Shown: piece after piece, positions 1 through 10,000 of the stretch
How positions within the stretch are numbered: the first letter of the stretch is position 1
How the letters are laid out: each line of letters begins with the position of its first letter
Source of the DNA: Terebella lapidaria
Lineage: Eukaryota; Annelida; Polychaeta; Terebellida; Terebellidae
NCBI GenBank assembly: GCA_949152475.1
Contig: OX424561.1
Location: 5,952,001-6,016,000 of the forward strand
DNA: 64,000 bases
Direction of reading: 5' to 3'
Position numbers and translations under genes: made by a program
Notes under the pieces: model-generated
What the model was told of the DNA's origin: nothing
Database searches by the model: none
The model's input: only the letters and a program-made list of their open reading frames with translations

Positions 1-1037
1 AACTCTCTACTTGTACATACATTCAGTGTGATTAGTTTCCAAATCGAAACCAAAAGAAACGATCACAGACATCAAATAGGATACTTCACTGTTTTAATAA
101 ATTAACCAAAATCGATAGTTGTCGTCATTTTACCATAAGACATGTCCATATAAAATATATTTAGAATCGGTTCAGACTTGCAACCTGACGGACTTGCAAT
201 CCGCCGAACTATGTTCGGGGATACAATGAATAAAACAATGAAATCTGACAATCCATCCTCGCACCTTGAACCTGTTCAATAAATTGAACGTCACATCACT
301 CAAGATTCTATATTCATCAATTTATGGCTAGACTAGCGAATGTCAGGGTACGTTACACATGGTTTTAACTTGGGCGCTGCACCTAGGCCTACTTTAAACC
401 ATGAAAATATAAGAGGCCTCTTATATTTCCATGATTGAACGTAAATCTTCGTGTTCAGTGTAGATGCAATGAAAACATACATATAGTCTGATAGGGTGTG
501 CGCGGTCAGATCCTGGAATATATCAATCACAACCAGGTAATAGTGCGAAATATTACCTCTGTGATATATAGAGGTTATAGGCCAAAACATATATATGTAC
601 CAATCTTAGCTATTAAATTAACAGAATGAATATATACTATACTCATGAAATTTTGCAAACAATCGTTGCTTCTTGAATGTGTTGACAGAATATGTTTCAA
701 CACATTTTGAATGAATTAAACGTGCACACTGTACAAGACGGGACATGTTCATTTCATGACTATAGTGAAGGGCTACGTATGCTAATAAAATTTCATAAAG
801 GGACAAGCGATATTGGACCGACAGGACTGGTATAACCACCCGTTGCAATATAACCACCCGTTCACAAATAAAGGCCCTGGTGCCAGTCTAAAATTAGAAC
901 AGAAAATGATTACCCGGTACACCATCCGTTTGATCATATGCTAGTAGTGATCATTATTGAGTAAGCGAATATTTCATTTCTATCAATTAATATCAACTGG
1001 AATCTACCTTCTGAGACTGTTTGAAAACATCTGGAGG
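1..1037. other. 5' flank, no gene recognised
   Basis: No convincing exon, RNA gene or repeat was seen. Short open frames here are AT-rich, lack recognisable motifs and lack splice-site pairs. The stretch just before 1038 probably holds the 5' UTR and promoter of the first gene, but no clear TATA or initiator element could be defined. Confidence 0.5.
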
Positions 1038-3014
1038 ATGGATACAATAAAAAGTGACGAGAATGAACCAATAGAAGACGCCACAGATATTTGTGAGGCT
1101 GTGGATTATTTTCCTGCACCGAAGGAACGACGGAAAATCCTGTCAAAGTGCATTTCTCATATGTTTCTCTTCATGCACGTTCGCAATTGGAACGGATTTG
1201 ACCGATACTGCGATTATCTCAGCATGAAATATCCAAACAACGTGGATTTTTCTGCTTTGTTGGCCATCTACAAGGCTGACAAACTTCGCATGACCGGGAA
1301 ACCGAATGAAGCCAAGCTACTTTTCCCGGCCATAGAGCGTTTGATCGGTAGGTCGTCAGAGACTGACTGTCTGAGTGTGCGTTACCTGACCACTAGAGCA
1401 TTTGCTCTACACGACACAGGAGATCATGCCGAAGCCCGGTCTCTCCTAAGCCAGGCCGTGCAACTCGGTGTTCTACAGCGAGAGAGCAACCCCACGACAT
1501 ACAACATGACTATATACGCATATAGTGGACTGATTCACCACACTGACGCCAAAGGATATGTTCCGACAGATCAGGAGCTACAGAAAGCAGAACGATTCTT
1601 CGAGCAAGTACCAAAGAAACATTCAATATGGATAGATGACCTGTCGGAAGAGCCTAAAGTACAAACGAGAATGGCACAGTCGTTGATTCCATGGACGTGG
1701 ACAGACTACATCTTCATCCTATTGCGGACCTGTCCAGACAAAGGCTTCACCCATTTCGACGAGTTTGTTTTTCCGAAAACAAACCTGACGAGAGCTCAAA
1801 AATGCATACAAACGGTATCAGCAATGGAGCTCAATGCCAAATGTCAGATCCGACTTCATCTGATAAACTGTGATTTCGTCCTTCGGAAGTCGATGTTCGA
1901 GGAAAATGAAAACAAGAAGCGTGATATGCTGGAGGAAGCCAGACGCCATGCCACACTGGCATACAACTCATGTATGGACAGTGAACTTTATGGATATGCC
2001 TTGAAATGTATGAACTTCAGATTAGAATACATCAACAAGAAACTCTGCCAGAATGAACTGGGGGATGTTGAAGAAACCAGAAACAGAGAAACAGAAACAG
2101 GAATCAAGTGCTTACAGGCAGATTTTGATACCTTTGCAACCGACAAATGTGCAAGGAGTGTTTCAGATGTCACTCAAGATGACACTCCGTCCAAATACCG
2201 ACTGGTTGATTGTACAGAAGGGCATTTAAATGTTGATCGAGAATCCGTTCTGGATAAGGGAATCAGATGCCTTCAGATAACTGAGACGTTTTGTCCCTTT
2301 TTGACCTCGGATGGATGTAAAAACATGGTCAGGATTCCACCCGTGAGCCAAGTTCACACGATACCCAAATCTCGACTCATTGATAATATTATGGAAGATG
2401 ATTCCCGGGTGGATTATCCAGAATATGTTTCAGAGACAGGAATCAAATGTATACGAGCAGCTGTCTGTCACGACCTCGATAGGGGAAACGAGGGCGACAC
2501 AACACCAAAGTTCAGACTGAGCGACAATAGACTGAATGGTGATAAAGACAAAACACCTCTGCACTCACCTCAAAATATGGGAGAGTGCATGGGAGGATGC
2601 TCAGAAGATGTAGAAATCTTCATAGCAGATATCCCAACCTATACCCCCATTGATGGAGCATGCAATGCACCAGCTGCAAGGTTCAACGCAATTGATTCTG
2701 AGGCAGTGCGTCAAATCTCTAATACCCCTGAACAACCTGTTGAGCAACCCAGATCGAGTCCATTGTATTACACATTTAATACATCAAAGCAACTTGACAT
2801 GTGCCATCCTTGTGAACCCGAGAATCTCACCCCACATGAGAGGTTTATGCTACAACAAGCAAAACTCGACCCGTTCTGTCGTTGTGTGGAATGCAAGAAA
2901 ATATATGAGAAACATTTGTCAGGTTGTATTGACTGTGCGAACAGACAAACTGTTCCTAAGTGCGTGTGTTCGGATTTTAACGAGGAACGGAAGTTTGATT
3001 GGGAGATAGAGTAA
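1038..3014 (+). CDS. TPR-like / cysteine-cluster protein, paralogue 1
   Basis: Single-exon frame of 658 aa from the first in-frame ATG (M-D-T-I-K); the open frame continues upstream only through non-ATG codons. Residues about 25-330 are all-helical in character, with repeated A/L/Y/W heptad-like spacing typical of TPR or similar helical repeats (for example RYLTTRAFALHDTGDHAEAR). A low-complexity linker (about 330-585) contains three degenerate repeats of the form G-I-K/R-C-L/I-Q/R ... T-P-K-x-R-L-x-D. The C-terminus has a tight cluster C-x2-C-x21-C-x-C-x2-C-x10-C-x2-C around 2802-2940, probably metal binding (inference). The N- and C-terminal parts are closely shared with the paralogue at 4108-5991, so this is a tandem duplicate. 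I do not recognise the family and assign no function; no signal peptide or membrane segment is seen. A role as an intracellular scaffold would be a guess. Confidence 0.85.
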   Translation: MDTIKSDENEPIEDATDICEAVDYFPAPKERRKILSKCISHMFLFMHVRNWNGFDRYCDYLSMKYPNNVDFSALLAIYKADKLRMTGKPNEAKLLFPAIERLIGRSSETDCLSVRYLTTRAFALHDTGDHAEARSLLSQAVQLGVLQRESNPTTYNMTIYAYSGLIHHTDAKGYVPTDQELQKAERFFEQVPKKHSIWIDDLSEEPKVQTRMAQSLIPWTWTDYIFILLRTCPDKGFTHFDEFVFPKTNLTRAQKCIQTVSAMELNAKCQIRLHLINCDFVLRKSMFEENENKKRDMLEEARRHATLAYNSCMDSELYGYALKCMNFRLEYINKKLCQNELGDVEETRNRETETGIKCLQADFDTFATDKCARSVSDVTQDDTPSKYRLVDCTEGHLNVDRESVLDKGIRCLQITETFCPFLTSDGCKNMVRIPPVSQVHTIPKSRLIDNIMEDDSRVDYPEYVSETGIKCIRAAVCHDLDRGNEGDTTPKFRLSDNRLNGDKDKTPLHSPQNMGECMGGCSEDVEIFIADIPTYTPIDGACNAPAARFNAIDSEAVRQISNTPEQPVEQPRSSPLYYTFNTSKQLDMCHPCEPENLTPHERFMLQQAKLDPFCRCVECKKIYEKHLSGCIDCANRQTVPKCVCSDFNEERKFDWEIE

Positions 3015-3662
3015 AGTGGAAAGTGAGTGGGGAACGGATTCCACTAATCTGTTCACCTCTACAATGCCATTAAATTGTCTCGGTCTGTGACTGTACGTAA
3101 CAATCATGTATTTTCCAATATTGAATCATGCTCCATTGTTATGTCATGTGAAAAATATTTATTATTTTCACACAAGGAAATGCGTATGTTGTATCAAGTA
3201 GCCATACCCATTTTTATGTACATGTATGCAGTCCGAGAGGAAACCTTAGTATAGAGAATAAATCGAGAATCTAGTATTATACCAGGCACATATCGTAACA
3301 TCTGAAATACTATATACATTCATGTATGTTAAAGTTACAAGAATCAACCCGTGGTGTAGAAATGCACCGCGACTCATACAAGTACACAAATTGTAAAAGA
3401 CTCATTGCGCAAACGTGTACTAAAAATAATTATTAAACCACACTCAACAACACCACTTATAGAAGGTCTAAAACCACTATGTGTATCGCACCCTGGTTAT
3501 TTATAGTGCACCCTTTTCACATACATGGTACTAAGTATTTCACAATGCTAGCGTGAATTTTGCACTGCTATTTATTTTTCTTTCGAATTCAGCCAATATT
3601 TTCCTTGTTCAAGGATATATGAGATTAGTCGTGACTCTGAACGCCAGTTGTCAAATTGCGAG
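3015..3662. other. 3' UTR / spacer between tandem paralogues
   Basis: AT-rich sequence with no further exon seen. An AATAAA at about 3260 is a candidate polyadenylation signal for the first paralogue. The stretch ends at the TTAA target site of the MITE that begins at 3667. Confidence 0.5.
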
Positions 3663-3666
3663 TTAA

Positions 3667-4083
3667 CGTAGTCCGCTACAAACATGGAGGTAACGGAGAT
3701 TCAAAATTTAAAAGTCATTTCTTGAATATTATCTCTTCAAAATGACATTATTTTATAGAGTGAATGATCAGCATTCTAATACTGAAAAGAAAATAGGGGG
3801 TCACCGTGCTCGTTTCTTCTACATATTCGATCAAAATGACACATATTTACCTAAAATGACATAAATTCTGGCATTTTTGCACATTTTTTCGTCCATATTC
3901 ACATCTTGCATCGTGTTTTCCATGAGAACGGATACGGATACCCCCTATTTTCTTTTCAATTTTAGGATGCTGAACAGTTACTCTATAACATATATCACTT
4001 TGAAGCTCTAGATTATGTTGACAAAGTTATTTTTTTTAAAAAACTCTTTGACCCCCTCCCCTCACTGTTTGGAGCGGACTACC
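3667..4083. mobile_element. TTAA-flanked MITE (piggyBac-like target site)
   Basis: Flanked on both sides by TTAA (3663-3666 and 4084-4087). The ends are near-perfect inverted repeats (GTAGTCCGCTACAAAC at the left, GTAGTCCGCTCCAAAC read inward from the right). A second inverted pair inside (about 3727-3800 against 3943-4005) shares GAAAAGAAAATAGGGGG at its inner edge. It has no coding capacity. TTAA target duplication is characteristic of piggyBac-type transposases, but the termini are not the usual piggyBac CCC, so the superfamily is an inference. It lies 24 bp upstream of the second paralogue's ATG and may supply its 5' UTR or promoter. Confidence 0.75.
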
Positions 4084-4107
4084 TTAATACTGTAGCAAAA
4101 CATCACA

Positions 4108-5991
4108 ATGTCAAGTTCGATGCCATTATGCAGCATAATGACGGAAGAAGACGATGCACTTGTAGATGAACATGACAGTGTGGAAAAACAACGCATGGAT
4201 GTGGAGTACTTTCCTGCGAAGAAAGAGAGAAAGAAAACATTGTCAAAGTGTGTTTCCCAGCTGTATCTTCTGATGCATGATCGATATTGGAAAGGGTTCG
4301 ATAACTATTGTGATTACATTACACGCAAATATCCCAACAACGTAGACTTCTCTGCTTTGATGGCTATCCACAAGGCAGACAAGTTACGTCTGACTGGGAA
4401 GGCTGAAGAGGCTAAACTGTTCTTCCCTGCGATCGAACGTTTGATCAGGAGATCGTCCGATATTGACTTTCTGAGCGTGCGCTATCTGACACTGAGGTCT
4501 ATCATACTACACATTACTAGAGAACATAAGGATGCAAGGTATCTACTTGGACAAGCTGTACAACTCGGTGTTTTGCAAAGTGACAGCAACCCTACCACAT
4601 ACAACTGGACCATCTACGCCTACAGAAACCTGATACATCATCCAGACACTGGAGGCTATATTCCCAGTGAAGAAGAGCTCGTCAAAGCCGAAGGTTTTTC
4701 TGAGCGAGTTCCAGAGAGACATTCCAAGTGGTTACAAGACCTTTCAGAAGAACCGAAGTGACGAGAAAAGATGCACACCTCCCTCGTTCCATGTAAGTGG
4801 ACGGACTATATCTTCATCCTCTTGAGAAGTTGTCCTGACAAAGGTTTCCTTCACTTTGACAGATACCAGTGTTCTGGCGAGAACATATCGAAGGCTGAGA
4901 AGTGCACTAAAGTGCTATCTGGGATGGACCTCAGTGCCACATGTCAGATCAGACTTCATTTGATCAACTGTGATATCTTGCTGCGGAAGGTACGCTTCGA
5001 AAGAGACGACAACAAAAAGGTAGACATATTAGAAGAAGCGAGACACCATGCTGCACTGGCTTACAACTCGTGTCTGAACAGATACCTTAATGGATACGCC
5101 TCGAAATGTATGAACTTCAGACTGGAATTCATCAACAAGAAGCTCGGCTTAAATCAGCCAAAACCCTGCACAGAAAATGCTGCTAGTGTTCCAGACATAG
5201 AAATGAAATATCTGCAGCGAACTGCATGTTCCGGTCCTCGACTCAATGACGAACATGAGAGTATCGTGGATAGATCTCGTGTCACAGACACGAGCCCCAA
5301 ATGTAGACTTGGCACTACTCAACTGGTGGGTAACCAAGGAATAATCCCTAGAAGTGATGAAGACCTGGAAGATCATCGTCTGAAACGAAGGATAGGCATC
5401 TCTTGTCCGTTACTGACAGAAGCTACATGCCGTATCGCTTGTCCGCCTGACAGCCCAGAACACACGACCGTCCAATGTCGATTACACGACCCCGATATCG
5501 GCACTGATGACGGAAGTCCTCCAAAACGTGTGAGGTTAGACGTATCAGAAGATGCTGACAATTTCAGTGCAGTGTCTTACACTTCACACTTCGATAATCA
5601 GACATACAACGGCGGTAATAACACACGCGATACAGCAACCTGTGTCATCTCTATGCAACCTGCAATACGTGTATGTGAGAATACCGGTATTCAAGGTTTT
5701 GCAAGATCAGAATCAGCAGTTGAGGCTGGAGATGAAACTGACCTGGAAGCTCAACTAAACCAACGAATAAACACTTCCGATATGTGCAATCCGTGTCAAC
5801 CTGAGAATCTCACCTCACACGAGAGGTTCATGCTGCACTCAAAACTCGACCCGTTCTGTCGCTGTGTGGAATGCAAGGTAATATACGAGAGCCATTTGTC
5901 AGGTTGTATTGACTGCGCAAACAGACAAACTGTTCCTAAATCGGTGGAAATGGAAGATGTAGTTGTGCTGGATCTGACAACTGAAAAGTAG
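4108..5991 (+). pseudogene. TPR-like / cysteine-cluster protein, paralogue 2, one in-frame TGA
   Basis: Tandem copy of the 1038-3014 gene. The frame runs from ATG 4108 to a TGA at 4759-4761, then continues in the same frame from 4762 to the terminal stop at 5989-5991 (627 codons plus the internal stop). The break lies inside a well-conserved block: paralogue 1 has DLSEEPKVQTRM where this copy has DLSEEPK-stop-REKM, with no length change. The C-terminal cluster is kept as C-x2-C-x20-C-x-C-x2-C-x10-C-x2-C, and the last exon-like block CVEC...HLSGCIDCANRQTVPK is nearly identical to paralogue 1. The linker has diverged far more than either end. A single stop in an otherwise intact 1.9-kb frame suggests a very recent pseudogene, a segregating null, a sequence error, or readthrough. 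No splice pair removes the stop. A downstream ATG at 4771 could start a shorter protein lacking half the helical region. Confidence 0.65.
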
Positions 5992-7005
5992 GCTCAGGCT
6001 ACTGTATCCAAGACCATGAATGTTCCTGAACATGGTCTACAGTACCGTATTTATTTGTCATCCTAACATCAACAAGTAATGAATGGCCCAACTTTAGCCA
6101 CCGTCTATGGAGTATGATTGTATTTATTAACACTTGCTAATAGTGTCTTCGCTAAAAACATTTGTTGTTCACAATAATATCCCCGAGAACCAGGGAGTGG
6201 ATATTATGAAACTGCGTGTACGTATAGATTGCATCAATGTTGTTTTCACACAAAATGTTTATTTCATTAATCAACCAAGACAATTAACAAACTGTAAATA
6301 AACATTTGGTGACTAATTGATTTTATGTAAAAAAATTGCAGTGTATAATATTACTGGCAATCAATAATGTTATATTGTTGTATCAGCATTCCTCTGGTTG
6401 TTGTAATCTGCATGGCCACATGCATGAGCATAACATATTTTTTATTTCATCATATGAAATGAAAAAAATAATTACATTTGTAATGCACACATATTCTTAA
6501 AGATCACAATATCACTTTTTTTCACTCTATTAGAATAGAAAATACATCAATACAAATATAACTTTGCAAACTATGTGGAGATACAAAAATCTACAAGCCA
6601 ATCTATGTTTGATATTTATCTGAAGATCCAGTAACAGAATGATTACATTTAGATATCATGATCTGTTAATATACAGTAAGATCCAGGAACCTACTCAAAC
6701 GGGAAGGGAACATCGGTGACTAGAAGTAATTGAGGAGGGGCTTTCCTGGAACAAAGGTCGGATTGCATGGGTTCATAATTATGTACATAGAGAAATCGTC
6801 TATGTACATATAGAGAAATTTTCTATATATACATAGAGAAATTATGTACATAGAGAAATGGTCGTGGGACTGTCTATCTTCGATATATGTCATATGTATA
6901 CAGGGGAATGCATTGGAAGCTGAATGATGGCAAATTGAAATTTGTGACGCATAGAGTGAGTTAGAGCGTTATTATTAAGCTGTACTCCGTTGTGGTCAGT
7001 AGCTG
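5992..7005. other. convergent intergenic spacer
   Basis: AT-rich spacer between the end of the TPR-like pair (+) and the last exon of the hydrolase gene (-). An AATAAA at about 6298 is a candidate poly(A) signal for the second paralogue. Nothing else coding was seen. A small tandem repeat sits at 6776-6860. Confidence 0.5.
6776..6860. repeat. short tandem repeat, ATGTACATAGAGAAAT unit
   Basis: Four diverged copies of a unit around ATGTACATAGAGAAAT with small spacing differences. It is probably replication slippage; no coding or structural role is visible. Confidence 0.7.
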
Positions 7006-10000
7006 TTAGTGTAGACAATGAGAACATGAGACGAGATCAGGTCGTAGCTCCCATTTGTTGCCCCAGAATCCAGTGCACTCATACCCTCCTGGTCCCTGGG
7101 CACGATACAGCGGCCCGATTATCACAAAGTCGCCAATCATGTTGGAAAACTGTAAAACAAAAGGAGCTGAAAACAATTCACGGTCCTTCAAGTTCAAAAT
7201 ATAACTAGACATTGCGGTCGCAGATGAAAACTGATGTATCCTCTGCGTAAGTCATCACCTTATTCTTCATGCATGTCATGCTGGTATATCTGTGCATAGC
7301 CATGCTTTTATCAATATCAATGAAAGGAAGTTTTAAGTTATTAAAACCAATATTTATTACACTCACCTCTATAATAAACACTTTTGGGTAATCTCACTTG
7401 GCTTTCAAATAAGAGGGAAATCATGCCATTAAATTTTTCAATGGCAAACTCTTTTAAACTGGTCGTTCTATGCCCCTCAGTCATCAGCCATTCATAAAAG
7501 TTTCTTGAAGAAACTTGAATGTGTCAGTGGTCACTGAGAAATTTATCTTGACGAAGCTGTTCCACCGGAACCGCCATTACTTTGTCCCCTACAAAAGGTT
7601 AGGCAGGGGAGTCGGGAGGAGCATGACCGTGTTTATTATAGAGGTAAGTGTGTAACAAATACTGGTTTTAATAATTTAAAACTTCCTATTTATGTCCACA
7701 CTTTGACCTCTATAATAAACACTTTTGGGTTTATTATCTCAGATTAACCATAGGAGGTGGGCTAACCCCTCTCCCTCCACAATGATCATCATTGAGGCAT
7801 AGAACGCACTTATTCAGTTGTTTAGTAAATTATTATTTATTTCAGCTTATTCTCGCCCACGAGTAACTAGGAAAGGGTTTTATAACCCGGCGAGTAATAA
7901 TATTACTGTTTTAACGGCGTGAGCGAGTAATTAACATGAACAACTAAGAATAGTACCTGGGTGAGAGAATGATGTCGTTGAGGAGTTTCCCCCGCAGTTG
8001 TCTCGCTGGCGGCGGGACAACTTAAATTTTCTTCCACCCGAATAAGAGGGACAAACGGGTCCTCAGAAACGAACAGTCCACCGAAGATGTGCGTATGTAC
8101 ATGTGCAGATCCTATATATACAGCATTTACAGGTGGACCTTATGCTGTGCGGCTACCATGGGTCCAAGGCGGTAACCGGAGTCGACCTGCCACGTCAGTT
8201 CCCTGCAGTAGAAGGAAGCGAAAGTATTATTAGAAGCCCATGTACAGGCCTGCATGACAGCGGACAATGCAACGTTATTCATGAACGCGAGTGATGAAGC
8301 GAGCGCTCGCACATCATGAGCTTTCACGCGGAAGGAGCCTGAGGTCTTAGTTTTCGATCTTTTGTAGCAGAAAAGGACACATTTCTCAACCCAGGAAGAA
8401 ATTGTTGCCGCTCTAATATCCCTTAGGAAACTCTTCTTAAATGCAACGAAAAGTACACGCTTCCCGATACGGAGCTCCCTCATGCGATCGACGTAGATGC
8501 GCAAAGCTCTTACGGGACACAATTTAGCATCTTCCTCCAGGCCCGGCCCCAACGAAGAGGTAAGGGACGGGATTAAAGAGGACATATAGAAGGGGCATGA
8601 GCTAGCTGAGTCTTATCCAGAAATGAAGAAATAAGCCCGAGACTAACCGCGGAACCATCTTCCTTCCACTGAACTTTGGAAAAGTCAAGAGCATGACTTC
8701 ACTTCTCTTTTTCCCCGAAGCCAAGGCCAGGAGGAACACAGTCTTAAACGTAAGAAATTTAAGCAACGCTCTCTCCAACGGTTCAAACGGATCAAACAGT
8801 AAGCAATTTAGAATGAGCGATAGATCCCAGGTCGGGACTAGATTCCTCGTCTTGGGTCTCTCGACTGAAAAGCTATTCAACAAGCAGACAAACTAGCATC
8901 CTGACCGAAATCAACGCCAGTCTTGGGCTTGATAGTCTTGGCAATCGCAATTCTATAGCCTGCGAGCGTAGAGGGAGCCCTCCCTTCCTTGAACTTCTCC
9001 AGGAGGAACTCGGAGATTACAGGACCTTGAAAGGTCACGGCACCAAGGACAGAATCTGGTCCACTTGGATTGGTAGACTGCCAAAGAAGATCGTCAATTA
9101 GTTTGGGCGATCCTGGCTGACACCTCTCTTCAAAAGCCCTTCTTTCGGTAACATCACTCGACAAGAGCCACGCGTGTAGCTTGAGCGTGCTCGGGGCTTG
9201 ATGGAAGCGATTGGACCGCGGCTGTTTTAGCAAGTCCGCGCAATCCGGAAGCGGAACAGGATTGTTCACCAGAAGGTCCGAGAACCATGACTTCTGAAGT
9301 TCTGAGGAAGAAGTGGGGCTATCAGAATCATCCTGACACGATGGGACTTGAACTTGGCTGGAACCTTGTCCAAGAGAACCGCTGGGGCATAAGCATAAAC
9401 GAACATTCCGTCCCAATCTAGTGACATCGCATCGACATCCCAAGCTTGGTCATCTGGAATCGGCGACGAAGAAGTCGGGAGCTTGGCATTGCACTTGTGG
9501 GGAAAAGATCGACAGCCGAAGACAAGGACCACTACTGGCCTGTACCTGGACCCGGCAAGATAGACAATCGGTCCACACATTCATATTGCCCGGAATGTGA
9601 CGGGCCCTGAGCAGGATCCGATGATGGAAACACCAAGTCAAATGCTCCACCGTCAACAGACGTAGAGACATAGAATTGGTTCCGCTCTGCTTGTTCACGT
9701 AACCCACGACTGTAGAGTTGTCTGTGGCAAGCAAAACTACCTGATCTGAGAACTGGTGTTCCCAATGCTGTAGAGTCAGAAAAACAGCCCTTTCCAGGAC
9801 ATTGATGTGGTCGTCCCGTTGTGACGGAGACCACAGACCCGAAATTTCCTGAGCATCCCAATGAGCTCCCCAACCCTCCATACTGGCATCCGTAAAGAGA
9901 TGCCTGGAGGGAAGCGGCAGACGGAACGGAGCACCCTGAAACAAATTCAACGGATCTTGAACCTTCTGGTCTGACACTAGAACCAGCTGTTCCCAGTCGT

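Noticed and set aside
4759..4761. Selenocysteine codon
   Set aside because: The paralogue has Val at this position, the surrounding region is not a redox site, and no reason for Sec is visible.
7366..7595. Simple MITE pair around the 7.3-13.4 kb region
   Set aside because: The inverted repeats are better explained as DIRS terminal repeats, given the internal complementary region and the recombinase and RT motifs between them.
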